DNA of 64,000 nucleotides from Oopsacas minuta. Its lineage: Eukaryota; Porifera; Hexactinellida; Lyssacinosida; Leucopsacidae. Position numbers and translations under genes: made by a program. The notes below the pieces were generated by a model. It saw only the letters and a program-made list of their open reading frames with translations, did no database searches and was not told the origin of the DNA. The DNA lies in the NCBI GenBank assembly GCA_024704765.1, contig JAKMXF010000026.1, forward strand, positions 22,655 through 86,654, in the 5' to 3' direction. Shown piece by piece: positions 20,158 to 32,891 of the stretch. Each line of letters begins with the position of its first letter. The stretch's first letter is position 1.

Positions 20158-23100
20158 GGATATTCAACTAGGGTCAGTTCAATCACTAATTTCTCCTACT
20201 TGTGCTCATCAGATTTACCCGAAATTAATATCATTCGGTAGAGGAGTGTTGGACGTTATATAAAATATAATTTTCTCTGATATTTTTTAACTTTTACCTA
20301 TCTGTTTTGTCATGACGAGTAGGGCGCTTCTCTACTAATAAAGATGACTTAAAAGTGAGAATTCAAATCTAAAATTTTGTGTCTATATTTGTGATCATGG
20401 ACGTTTATGTAAATTAAATTTCATCCAAAAATTCCTAAAACTCGAGGGGACACCAAGTATTCAAATTTGAAGTCAGAGTTATATTTGGAGGCGGGCGAGT
20501 ATCATTATAGAAAAGTAGGGTCAGTTCAAATTGATATTTGATATCCAAAATCGAACACAAACTTTTATATTTTGATAACAGTCGATAGCTGAGATATGGA
20601 TGTTTACCATCATGTCACTATAATCATGAAATTCTGGAAGATACAGTCACAATGGGGTTCTCAAAAATGGCATAATTGTCGTTTTTATGTATTTTCGAGA
20701 TTTCAAAATCATCCATTCCCAGAATCACCTGAAACTTTACAGGTTCCTTCTTTTATATTGTATCATTCAATTTCCTTTTAAACAAACAGGGGTCGCTACT
20801 ACTTTTGTAATGAATATTCGAAAAATAATATTTTGTGAAAATATGTTTTTCCACCAGCAATATCATTATTTACATTGTCTAGTACATTACTAGATTATCT
20901 CATAAGACTAATGAGCATGACTGTTGTTTATCGTGTAAAGCAACACATCTTATAACTTTTCTTTTGTTTCCCACTCTATTGTTGCTACAGCAAACAAATA
21001 ATGAAAGCGTAAAATACTCACCTATTTTGATATCTCAAATATTCATAAGTCCAACTTCATTCTACTTATGTATTCTAATAAAATTATGATGGAACAATGC
21101 GACTGTGAGGTTAGTGCAGTATTCAAAACGGGTAACTTCAGCCACTCTAAATCTATATTTGTATAAAATTACTACTTGTTCTAACTCTTTTAGTCTTTCG
21201 TCCTAGTTTACTCATAACAGTTTCGCAATTGTTATGAATAATTCTTCTTTCAATCAATAAAGGCCCTGTTAAGTGCTATTGATTTAATTAATTACATTTA
21301 AAGAAATTTACATAATCTTTCAATATACGTAATAGTTGGGAATACATCTGAATGTTTTAAGTTATGTAATCTGAAATATACGATCCGAGTTATATGAAGC
21401 AGTTGAATGTCAGAAGTATAATAACTATGGTTTTTCATCGAGGTCCTTAGAAAGTACAGCCCTGCTTTATGTATTTAGCAACCGTTTTACTTCTCTCAAA
21501 ACGATATTAATCTTGGGCTGATTTTACCAGTTGATAGAGTGTCAATATTGTAGGCCAGTTAAGAAGTTGATAGATTCGATCATACTCAATTTAGCCTAGG
21601 CCAAAATGAGTACTCAACTTGGCTGAAACTTGTCGTGTATTCATTTTGGCCGTGACATATATACACTCGATTAGTACTAATAAGTATATTTACTAGAAGA
21701 CTAAATCCAACTAGGAACATTGTTACAGGTAAGGATATAAATATATGCATGTACAGTATTTAGAATATAATTGTAACCATTACTTGAAGTACAAAATTTG
21801 GATCACTTTTGCCTTATCACCATATACTCTAAACAAAATTATTCCACTCCACAAGGGCAGTAATGGCATGTTACTAACAAATAAATGGCGACTATGACCA
21901 CTTGTGTACCATCTGTATGCTGAGATGATAGGGTGCCTTCTGAGTAAAACTTATCTGCCATTATTTAACAAACATATTTCATCCTGTATATAAAATACGT
22001 AAGCTCTACAACTATCAAATTTACATTACGACTATCAGTTATTTTAAAATGATAATAATTGAACTTTTAAACATACATATTGCTTATCTAATGGTATTTA
22101 TCAGCAAAAAGATTTGTCCAATGACTCATTAAAGACACGATACCATTATGATCGGTAGTACAAATACTATCCTGTTTAGCCTTAAGAGATGAAACTCTCC
22201 AGATTCGCAACTTATATTGGTTACAATATCAACCTCAGAACATATTTCTAAAGACTGGTTTGTGATTTCCTCATTTTCAACATTACAAATAAATATTGTA
22301 GGCCTGAGTAAGTGGCTCATTAACTAAACTTTGAATTCGATCTCGATATTCACCATATTTAACTTCTAAGGCATTAATACCATTAGAGTCAAATTCCCCT
22401 CTTTGTTCGATTACCCAACCAATGAAATCAGTCATGATCTCTCCACTTAAACATACTTCTTACCAAACGTTTGATATACTAAATAAGGGCCATGTTCAGG
22501 TTGGCTGATACTAACCACAAAACTAATAGTGGACTATACTCCAAAAAGATTTACCATAACAACTTAAGATACAGCTTGTGAAAGTGTTACACTCATCAAA
22601 ATAGAAAGTTTCAGTGAATTGCAATACTCTAGAAACTTTTTGAGAAAAGACAAACCATAAAACTTAGCGCCATCTACCTACAACTGAGATTCAGATGTAT
22701 TAAACAGCTAATATACATTATGACCTCCACTTAGTGGCCTAAGAGTTTCGGTGTCGGAATCTCTCTTCAATCGGTCATACTCAACTAAATCGGAGGCTGA
22801 AGATGTCCACAATAAGAAGCATGTCGTCTCATAAATCTAATTCAAGATCCAATAAATTTAGGTTACTAAATGAGGAAACTGAATCGAAACACTCAGCTAC
22901 ATTTATGTACATCTTTAATGATAGTAGACGTAATTAAATATGCTCTCATGGGAATACCTAGCTTTGTAATCTTAACAGGTTTACTATCAGAGTAGACCTT
23001 CTTGCAAATTGTTCCCCAAATGAAGTAGGCATGTTGGCGCTGACAGACTGCTTGCGGATCAAAGCATCAAAGGACTGAAATGTGGAGACAATTAAGTTAA

Positions 23101-24301
23101 CCATGAGACAATACAAGCAAGAAGAGTAGTATACAGTAAGGATGTAGCCGGAGATGCGAAGAGCGAATCAGAAAAAGAACCGGAATTATTTGATTTACTG
23201 AGAGAGTGCAAGCCAATTCGAGCACGCCATAATTCAATACAAATCATAAGTATAAGTAAGAGTAGAAATATAAGTAGAAAAAACGATAATGCCGCTTGTC
23301 AAGCAAAGCAAAGAGAAAGAAATAGCAAAAAGCAAAACAATAAACACAAATCAGAAATACTGAAGCATGATTCAATATGGATGAGGCAGATATATGATTA
23401 TTTGTCAAAATGTATATTTCATTGTGATGGATAAAATTCGCAATTACAGTATTTTGCGCTTTCGTTATTCGTTGTTGTAGCAACATTAGAATGAGAAACA
23501 AGAGAAGAGTTATAAGATGTGTTGCCTTACGCGATAAATAACAGTCATGCTCATTAGTCTTAGGAGAAAGTCTAGTATTGTACAAGGCAATGTGAATAAT
23601 GGCTAGTGGAAAAAATATTTTCACAAAATATTATTTTTCGAATATTCATTACAAAAGTAGTAGCGACCCCTGTTTGTTTAAAAGGAAATTGAATGATACA
23701 ATATAAAAGAAGGAACCTGTAAAGTTTCAGGTGATTCTGGGAATGGATGATTTTGAAATTTCGAAAATACATATAAACGACAATTATGCCATTTTTGAGA
23801 ACCCCATTGTGACTGTATCTTCCAGAATTTCATGATTATAGTGACATGATGGTAAACATCCATATCTCAGCTATCGACTGTTATCAAAATATAAAAGTTT
23901 GTGTTCGATTTTGGATATCAAATATCAATTTGAACTGACCCTACTTTTCTATAATGATACTCGCCCGCCTCCAAATATAACTCTGACTTCAAATTTGAAT
24001 ACTTGGTGTCCCCTCGAGTTTTAGGAATTTTTGGATGAAATTTAATTTACATAAACGTCCATGATCACAAATATAGACACAAAATTTTAGATTTGAATTC
24101 TCACTTTTAAGTCATCTTTATTAGTAGAGAAGCGCCCTACTCGTCATGACAAAACAGATAGGTAAAAGTTAAAAAATATCAGAGAAAATTATATTTTATA
24201 TAACGTCCAACACTCCTCTACCGAATGATATTAATTTCGGGTAGATCTGATGAGCACAAGTAGGAGAAATTAGTGATTAAACTGACCCTGGTTGAATATC
24301 C
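20158..24301. mobile_element. Large foldback element, copy 1 (4.1 kb)
   Basis: Two inverted arms of about 0.86 kb (20158 to about 21020, and about 23440 to 24301) are roughly 95% identical; both start GGATATTCAAC read inward. They enclose a 2.4-kb core. A second copy with similar arms and a shorter core fills 61262-64000. Core edges are also shared: 21040-21290 matches 62220-62460, and 23352-23445 matches 62966-63050. The core contains minus-strand open pieces that I cannot assign (for example about 22290-22436, starting MTDFIGWVIEQRGEFDSNG). No known transposase motif is seen, and the target duplication is not resolved. Confidence 0.75.
22129..22436 (-). pseudogene. Unidentified coding-like fragment in foldback core
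   Basis: Two adjoining minus-strand frames are open. One (about 22290-22436) starts MTDFIGWVIEQRGE; the next, one frame over (22129-22320), continues with FICNVENEEITNQSLEICS. Composition looks protein-like and a single frameshift would join them. I recognise no family. They may be remains of the gene that once mobilised the foldback element, or chance. Confidence 0.25.
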
Positions 24302-25990
24302 TTATAACTTCACAGTCATAATTATTGTACATAACAGGAATTAGTTTCGCATTCATACGTTGCCATAGTACTCCTAAATTATAGAAATACCAGTGATGAT
24401 ATCAGTTGAAACCTGGTAGATTATTTAACTTTCAACTTGATCCGTCTTAAGATGAGAAAAATTGCCACTACATATTTCCATAACGCCATTTTTACAACCT
24501 AATTTTTCATTCTGAAGTGTGGGACAATTCTGGGCTACTTCTGTATGATTTATAATGGCTAACCAATCATTATAAATGATTCTCAATATATAACACCTTT
24601 ACTTACTGGAAAATGATCCTGTATTTCTGTCACCTAACGAACAAATTCAGTTGATTAATCGCTAGTCATGAGTAAATAATGTTTGTTACAAAGCATGTCA
24701 ACAAATTTACATTTTTTTGTTATGTACTAATCAAAAACCAACAAAACCCCCAGAAAGCATTTTGTACATTTTATTTATTTCAGGGACTGCTTGGTGACAC
24801 ACGTAACAACGTTCTGAAGCACACTGGTTGAGAACCACTGTACTCGAGACTTAGAATTAAATCTGTAAATTACTTTTAGAAAGGCACTATTCATAAACTC
24901 CACCTTTGACGAATTCCTTAGATGGTGGCTATTATTTCTTATTTCCCTGAATTATCTTATACATCAGCCACTTGTTTTAAATTCATAATGGTCACCTTCT
25001 CTATACAACTGCCATGAACCTCAAATTACTTACATCTTTTTTTAAGCAAAATGCACAAGCCATCTCCATTCTGCGAATCGAGCTACTGGAATGACAGCAT
25101 AGATCCCAACCTAAGAGAAGCTGGTCACCTTCTCACCTCCAATTGGACACTTCATTAGGTAAATTCCTGAGTTCCAACTCTATAATTGACTTCTAGACTT
25201 GAAGTATTACAGTATTCAAGCATCAATCTCGAAAAATGAAAATAGGAGCACAAATTTGTACACTTTATCAGTCCCCTTCATTGCTTTTTCAATGTAAAAT
25301 TTTTGATAAGGAGTACGAATTTTGAACGTCCCTTGGTGTACGTATTAACTAGACTTTACTGTATTCTATATGTCTTAGGCAATCCTGATAGCGAGATTTT
25401 ATCAAGTATCAAATTTTTGGACTGAAAACACCAAATTTGTGAATGAAAGTCAGGTTTAAGCCGTTTTGTCCTTTTAGAGCTTATTTGAATTCTACGATAT
25501 TGTTTCTTCCTAAATGGTTCACTCACTTCATAGCTGAAATACCCAATGACGGAAGGTATTAATGTTGACGTTAATGCTGGATTGACTGACGAGTGCCGAT
25601 TTACAACGGATTCCGCCAATTCGCACGTTGTGGTGCAAATTATTCTCACCTAATTTGATTGTTCAATTGGAGGTGATATTAATTAATTAATTGAATTTCA
25701 ATACACTTAATGAATTAATCCATTTTCTATTCATCATTTCACAATGAGAAATACTTTTCAATTGGAGAGACTAGATGATATGAATTCCAAAGATTGCTCA
25801 AAGTAAGCAAACACACATCAAGTAAATACACTCCGGGAATATTTAGCATAGAGGAATGTAATATACAGGTTGTGATCACCTGTGATATTTGAAACCTCGA
25901 ACATAGATACAAAATGATCTTGTTCAAACTCAGATTCGTTTCTTAATAATATACCTATTACCTTTGTATTATTCGAATTTTAAATACATA
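24302..25990. other. DIP2 intron 2; no gene seen
   Basis: A hAT-like terminus, GGTTGAGAACCACTG, lies at 24826-24840; its partner was not found. The rest is AT-rich with no recognised feature. Confidence 0.4.
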
Positions 25991-26640
25991 TTGCGCCCTA
26001 TATACGCCCCCTGGAAGTAGTCGAGTAGACCAGCTATCTCGATCGTAGGTAGCAGGCCCATTGACGCTTACTCAATCAGTTCGGCGACGTCTGCTAGTGA
26101 GGCGATTACAAGGGCTAGTATCTTTTGGATGGGTATAGCCAACTCTTCGTCATGTGTGTAGTCAGCTGCAGTCCTATATCCTGCATATGCCGCCAGATAT
26201 TCTTTGTGAGGTGGAAGGAGCAACACTTCACCACTGTGTTAGGTCACACATGCTCCATTCTCAAGTCCAGGGGATTCTTTTTAGGCTAGGCAAGAGCACA
26301 AAGTGGCGAATTTGCCCCCACATCCTCAGTCTTGTTAGGAAGTAGCACGAACAGACTGGGCACAGATGACCGGTCTTCATAGGATCATCTCCCCCATGGA
26401 GTCCATGCATGACATACACCAGGGCGAAGAGGTGAGGCGTCGTCTAGAAGATGCCCTCAACATGCAATATCTTGCTTTTCTGCAGATCCTGAGTTTGCGT
26501 TGTGTCACGAAGATGAGGAATCTGTGTACATCATCTGCAACAGAGTCGTAGAGCAAGAATTGCTCTCCCTTGGCTGTCTGTCGCTAGACTGCTGGTAAAG
26601 CTAGCTCTGTTAGAGTGGTAGGCTGTGCTGGAACTGTTCG
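25991..26640 (+). pseudogene. Non-LTR retrotransposon 3' fragment (tentative)
   Basis: This GC-richer patch, unlike its surroundings, contains a plus-strand stretch around 26455-26595 reading EFALCHEDEESVYIICNRVVEQ. That resembles the C-terminal Cys/His region (Cys...Glu...His...Cys) after the RNase H domain of some LINEs. Upstream frames are broken by stops. The sequence gives only a weak family match. Confidence 0.3.
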
Positions 26641-27045
26641 CTTCAGGCTGTCCAGTTTCGATAGTTTAGCAGCAGTATCCTCTGATGTTTTAGCAAACTC
26701 TCGCCAACTATGTGTTGTTCGCTATCCTGGGAATCCCGTGCTTTTCTCTTCATGCCTACCTTCGCTTCACAACATCCCGCTGTCTGCTCATCAGGCCCAT
26801 CGGAGTGCTCATTCGTGCGCTTAACTATCACCATCCCTTTGGTATGGGCCCTAGCTTTGCAGATCTCTCTCCAATCCCAATCAATGCACACCATCTCCTT
26901 TCTCTCCTCACTTAACTCCTCTCCATTGAGGTGCAGTTACCAAGGAAGAAGAACAGTGGTTATGATGCGGTAGCTGCACCTCTCTTGAACTCTCAGACTT
27001 CACTTACAGCACTATTCCTCTTAGACATCTATTGTATTACCATTT
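26641..27045. other. GC-richer stretch, unassigned
   Basis: Frames of 67-87 codons are open on both strands but match nothing I know. Base composition suggests it belongs with the preceding retroelement-like fragment. Confidence 0.3.
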
Positions 27046-27400
27046 ATCAAATAATAAGGCCATGTAAAGTAATATACTTGTTTCTTATCCCCGCTCGCCC
27101 CAAATTTTGTGCCCCCTTCCGAAAGATTGTATTTGTGTTGTTCCAAATTTCTTGATAATTGTAATTCTTTGGCCACAGAATGTGAAATCCACATTTTACT
27201 AGTTGTATAGTTGAAAAATTCAATATTTTGATATCCAGAGAGAATGTGGCGAGATAATCGAGGGGTAAAAATAATTTATATATCAACTGGTCTATAAAAA
27301 TTATATATAAAATACCGCCCACCATGCCCCTTTCCGAAGAATTCCCGGATGAGAAACGATTAATAAATTTTACATGCCTAAGTATTTATTCTATTTTGTA
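27046..27400. repeat. Dispersed repeat family C, copy 1
   Basis: Collinear and diverged relative to 28785-29125. Both contain AATTCTTTGG, then ATAGTTGAAAA, GAGATAATCGA and GATGAGAAAC followed by TTTACATGC. Confidence 0.5.
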
Positions 27401-28177
27401 GTACACATGCATATATCTATTTGACATTCAATATACAATATTTATGACTTGACTTGATTCATCTGAATCTGATTAGGTTTCTAGTTATCGAATAGAAACC
27501 TAAAAGGGTTAATTTCCCCACACAAACGGAGTGTTCAAAATTTACGCAATACTTAATGCATGAATTCGATTTCCCACTGGCAAGTATTCTCATGTCGTCT
27601 TTTGTAGTAGAATTAGGTTGTATTTTAACTTGTAACATGTCATACACCCTATCCTTAGAAGTATTATATAATTATAAGTTGAATGAACAAAATATCTGTT
27701 ACAGATATCCTTCCGATCTATCCCAGCAAGGCCAATATTTAAAGGTGGAGGGCTAGTTTACTTTGCCAAGACATTTCCCATCCAGAGATTAAAATCATTA
27801 CCCAGATTACCGATGTATCATTACCAGCGGTTTATCTGGAAATTTCTGGGTCGGCACTTTTTCGAGCAGGTACTCTCCTGGGATGGCACATTTTGGGCGG
27901 TAACATATTGTTCTTGTACTAATTTGAGTCTCATGGTCGGCATCTTTGTCTTTCATGACTGGTGAACTGATACTTTTAGGGACCTGTCTAGCACCTAGAT
28001 AAAACCCTGATCATAGGGTGCTATCCAGGCGCATGCGACGCGACTACAGGTGCATAACTTAGGCAATTATATCTCTAGGCGTATGAAATGAATTAGAATC
28101 AATTTTTAGGCTTATGACCCTGAGAACCTGGATGAAACCCTGGCCCGATCATTACAGTATATAATAATACGAACCTT
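27401..28177. other. DIP2 intron 2; no feature recognised
   Basis: Short frames only. Confidence 0.35.
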
Positions 28178-28483
28178 TTACTCGTCTCTTCGCGATGAAC
28201 TCGGCGCATTGCGCCTCGAATTATCCATTATTCTCCAAATTGACGGCCCCTTTCAGTATTATCATATAGATATATTTAGAACAATGTAATTCACAAATAT
28301 ACGTATATGGGACATATATTATTGAAATATTTTGTAAGATCAACCCCCTTTGTAGCCGTTGGGAGCAAGTATCTACTTATATTTCGAGATATTGCTAATT
28401 GTTTCCTGTATATTCATAAAAACAACAATATATTTACATATCAACGCACAAACAAACAAACAGCAATTGAGAGTTAATATAGA
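28178..28483 (-). mobile_element. Helitron-like repeat, inverted copy (tentative)
   Basis: Read on the minus strand from 28483 it starts TCTATATTAACTCTCAATTG and soon enters the stretch shared with 17156-17430, ending near the CGAGGCGCAATGCGCCGAG word and a GACGAG run. Confidence 0.4.
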
Positions 28484-28784
28484 TATTGCTTACACTACCA
28501 TATTCGGACTCAATATACTCGGTTACCCCAGTATAGTCGTCGAAGGTATGATTCTACCTCAATCTTGAAATTTCTTTACTTTATATTCATAAGAACAAAA
28601 TTAGATTGAAATATGAGAAACTTGAAATTTAATTTGGTTGAGTATAGGTTGTATAGTTGAGTACATCTAGACATTTTAAAAACTTGATTTATGTAATTGG
28701 ACTCTTTTAATCGACTTTGGACCCCAATTTCTATAGAACGCTCAATCCATGTGTATATTGTATAGACTGTGACTACATTCATTT

Positions 28785-29125
28785 TTCGCCCCTTTGGTCA
28801 CTTTATGCCCACAGTGATCAGAGTATGGGCTATTCTTTGGCCCAGGTATTAGGATAAATCCGGAAAGATTTTATTTATATTTTCCAAACTTATGGATAAT
28901 TCTTTGGTTATAGATTGTACAATCCATACTTTAGTATATGTATAGTTGAAAAGTTAAATATTTATATACCCGTGATGAGATAATCGAAGGGTTATATATT
29001 TTAGATTTTAACTGTGTTATAACGAAATAAAATACAAACATCATCCGCCATCCCAGTTTTCGAAGAAATTAGAGATGAGAAACAAGTAATATATTTACAT
29101 GCACTAACAAGGAATAAAAACATAC
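28785..29125. repeat. Dispersed repeat family C, copy 2
   Basis: Direct, diverged copy of 27046-27400; see that entry for shared words. Confidence 0.5.
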
Positions 29126-29309
29126 CGTATTGTTACAATTCATACCTATAGTAAAATTTAGTGGCCCCTCGAAGTACAGGCTCTAGGCTACAACCTAGTT
29201 AGCCTATATTTTAATGTCGGGTGCACATCTAGAGGTCACTGCGAGTATTAGTGCCAAATTTAGTTCCTTGAACTCTAAAGGTGTGAATAGGAGAGCGTAC
29301 ACTTATATA

Positions 29310-30205
29310 CAGTCAGGGGACAAAAGTATTCGAACACACAAATATATTGTCATAAATTGTATACTCTTTCCCGCTCCTATATATTGTGTAGTCTATATTC
29401 ATAGCTGCAATCTAGTAATTTGCATAGAATAACATATGTTTTTCAAGAATTTCAAAGAAATATTCTCGATTTACACTTTTTGAATGTGTTAATTATTAAT
29501 AATCATTAGATCATTATTGATAATCAAAATATGTGGTAATTCAAAGCCTATTAAGAATCTATAATTTCTGACTTGATATTTGAATTCTACGTAGGCGAGT
29601 TATCCCACATTGAAATTTCCAATGGGATTGAACAATTTTTACCAAAGTTATAGAAGAATTTCAATTTGTCCCACTTGTGCCACTTTTGAAAAAAGTGGCA
29701 CAGGTGGCAGGAAAAAGCGCCACTACAAGGGAATCAACTAGGGTTAGCAGGAATAAATCAAAGTAATATTTTCGAATGATATGACTATGCTAACCCTTGA
29801 ATTCCAAAATAACCTCTTGGTAGCGGCCACTTGTGCCACCTTGGGCAAAAGGTGGCACAAATGACACAAATAGAAATTCATCTATAACTCTGGTAAAAAT
29901 TGTCCAATCTGGGGTAACTCGCCTACGTAGAATTCAAATATCAGGTCAGAAATTATAGATTCTTAATAGGTTTTGAATTACCACATATTTTGATTATCAA
30001 TAATTATCTAATAATTATTAATAATTAACACCTTCAAAAAGTGTAAATCGAAAATATTTTTTTGAAATTCTTGAAAAACATGTTATTCTATGCAAATTAC
30101 TAGATTGCAGCTATGAATATAGACTCCACAATTTATAGGAGCTGGAGAGAGGATATAATTTATGACAATATATTTGTGTGTTCGAATACTTTTGTCCCCT
30201 GACTG
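29310..30205. mobile_element. Palindromic Tc1/mariner-type MITE, copy 1
   Basis: This 896-bp element is flanked by TA (29308-29309 and 30206-30207), with ends starting CAGTCAGGGGACAAAAGTAT. The two halves are inverted copies of about 410 bp each (29310-29725 and 29800-30205), so nearly the whole element can fold back. Each arm holds a nested hairpin around GTGCCACTTT/AAAGTGGCAC. No transposase is encoded. A second copy is at 43124-43980. Confidence 0.85.
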
Positions 30206-30339
30206 TATATATATTTTATCGGATTACTTATATGTCGGCTAGCCGAAAAAACAGCTAATTTATTGGAATTAGTATGCATTAACTAACTAAATCAATTAAG
30301 TTCACAATTTTTTGTCTAATTGTCTTTTCTTTTTTGTTT

Positions 30340-32891
30340 TCATCTCGGTAAATATCGCTTCCGTTTATTTGGTGGACGCCCTTTACTCTTATCATGTCTA
30401 GGATTCATTACTTTAATGATATTCGAGGTAGTCTTGTGTGCTATTTGTGCTTCGGGGTGATCGACAGCTAGTAGATGGTAGATATCAGCTAGTTTCTCTT
30501 TTACCATACTATAAGAACTCTGATCGAAAGAGGCAATATACGCTATGTTCTTAACTCTGTTGTCATTATTGCATACCTTTCATCCTTTGAAATATTCGAA
30601 TCAGTTTCCACAGTTCTAATGTCTTGTATATTGTTGTCATTGCATATGAAATTGTATAGGACATAACCATTATCTTCACGACTCTTAGCCTAAACGTAGA
30701 AGAACAATGTTAATTAATGCACAAAATATTGGAATAGATTTTTCAGTGAATTTTAAAATGCATAACAGTAGTCTTACCCTCCAAAAATCTGCTATTGCAT
30801 TGCATGGTACATCAGTCAATCTTTGTTGATGATAAACTAGTAGCATGTGCCGACATGGCAAACCCATGATGCTGGAAACAGGCAAGTGCAAGATGTCAAT
30901 GTTGTTATACGTGTTGATCTTCTTGACACTGTTGAATATAGACCCAAGTCAATTGCTATTAACTTCTCTGAATCATCATTTTGATAATCATATTCCTCTT
31001 GAGCAACTAAAAAAGTGAAATAAAAGCACAATATCTTAGTAAATAATACACATAATTTAGTGCGTTTTACCTGTTTATGTATAGAACGTAATATGTTGCG
31101 TAGGCTATGGAATGGTTGGTAAGGCCATGGCCATGGCCTACCAAAGGCCTCACCAATGGCCCTAACAATCTCTAAACGAGTTACGCCTCTGTGTTTACTT
31201 CAAAGGACGTATTACACAGCTTAAGATTCAAATCATACATGTAACACTTGAAGCTGCACTTATTATTATTATTATTATTATTATAATCTCAAAATTACCT
31301 GAGGGGTCTTCTCGAGATAATATGTGTCTGACTTCAAAAACTAACTCTTCAGATGAACTAGATCTAGATACTTCATCAACGCAATACTGCATACATTGAG
31401 CAATTTGAGCTCTCACAATTGTAAGTGCGAATGGGGTTATATCTAAGTTATTTTCTATAGGATGCTTAGTTGAATAAGTAGCCATTTTAAGTGCCAACCG
31501 GGTTGCACGCCCTTTATTTTGTTCTGAAAGAGTATCTCTATTCTCATCAATTCTGTTTGCTAGGTGTGTAAGTAGAATATGAGAATTTAAGTAGTGTTTT
31601 ATAGAGGCATGTACTGATTCAGAACGTTGGGTGGAGTGAGCACCCAAAGTAAGGTATTCCCAGGTCCACCATGCAGCCCACTGTTTCCTTTTTTCGTAGA
31701 GAGATTATAGAAATTTTTCAACTGAATGGTAATGAATTTCGGTGGTTGTTTCTTGTTTGTGTTGAACTTGTTCTAACAAACGATTCCACTCTTCATCAAA
31801 TAACAAACGAGAATTAGAATCTTGCTTTTTTGCAAATGATCCACCAACTTTGCAAGAACGTGTTCCAACTTCTACGCAAATTTTCACTTCTCCCACTGAA
31901 TAGGGATTTCATATGCAACATTACATTTTGCCCAATGTGAAATGTGCAAAGGAGGTGTACAATGCAAGGAAACGATGTCTTTATAGCAGCAGCCATTGCT
32001 GGGTCACCATCCGTGATTATTACTTTTGGTGGTTGTTTAAAAGCTTTTAGAAATTCAGTGAAAACCCATACAAAAGATTCATGGGTTTCACGATCGAGTA
32101 GAAAACAAGCTAAAATTTGAGTTCTTCCGTCATTGTCAATTGTTGTAAAGGCTGAGAATTTAAGAGCGTATTTGTTCGTTCCATGACTTGTATCAAATAT
32201 TAGTGGATTATGATCAAGATTCTGGGCCCAGCGTTCAAGGCTATTAGTTACTGCCCAAAATGCCGCATTCAAGGAGCCGTCCCCGACCGTTTGAACAGAA
32301 AAATATAGGCCTTTGCTGGATTGTCTCTGTTGGAGGTAGTCAATAAAATTTGAAGCACCAAAGCTTCTCTCTTCAACACTTGGTTGGAATCGATTATAGA
32401 CATCTTGATATGTCCATGTGATAGGATAATTCTTATCATGAGCCTTGCTAATAAAAACTTGGTTGATTTTAGTTGCTGAGAGACCAGCGCGCTTTAGTTC
32501 AAACCCTAGTGGGTTGAATTCTAAAGGGAATTCTCTAAGTGAGGCTTGTGCTAGACTACCACTATTGTTTTCCACTAAACTGTGATTGTGGAAAAAGTTA
32601 GCATGCGCAATTGCCCATCCTTCAACACAATCTTCAATACGAGTATTGTAAGGACAGTTAGTTCGCTGAGTAACTGTCATACGTACATCATTGTATAAAC
32701 TCATTTTTCTTGATTTGTAACAAGATAACATTCTTTTTTCCCCTTCCTTGATGTTTGTCTGTAAGTAGAGGTCCACACAAGATTGAATCGCCCCCCACCA
32801 GTTGTAAAGTCACTAGCCCATGTTTTTTATTCCACTTTTGCTGTTGCATGTGATTCCCACGGTCCTTTAGGCATATCATCAGGTAATACAA
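30340..32891 (-). pseudogene. MULE (Mutator-like) transposase, broken
   Basis: Read in pieces on the minus strand: an N-terminal region (32891-32500); the MULE catalytic core with LIFDTSHGTNKYALKFSAF (first Asp), PKVIITDGDPAMAAAI (second Asp), CTFHIGQNV and a downstream acidic DEEWNRLLEQ; the typical RSES motif in HSTQRSESVHASIKHYL; a SWIM-type zinc finger around 30800-30900 with GLPCRHMLLVYHQ; and a basic tail KGRPPNKRKRYLPR at about 30355-30400. A stop near 31705 and several frameshifts kill it. A (TTA)n microsatellite at 31258-31282 lies inside. It lies in DIP2 intron 2, antisense to the gene. Terminal repeats were not identified. Confidence 0.85.
31258..31282. repeat. (TTA)n microsatellite
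   Basis: Eight uninterrupted TTA/ATT units inside the MULE pseudogene; they give a meaningless poly-Ile in the antisense frame. Confidence 0.9.

Noticed and set aside
23105-23360. Lys/Glu-rich plus-strand open stretch (ETIQARRVVYSKDVAGDAKS...)
   Set aside because: About 85 codons with no start in frame after an upstream stop, no homology, and overlap with the inverted arm of the foldback element.
31228-31290. Poly-isoleucine extension of a MULE fragment
   Set aside because: Produced by a (TTA)n run, not a protein feature.
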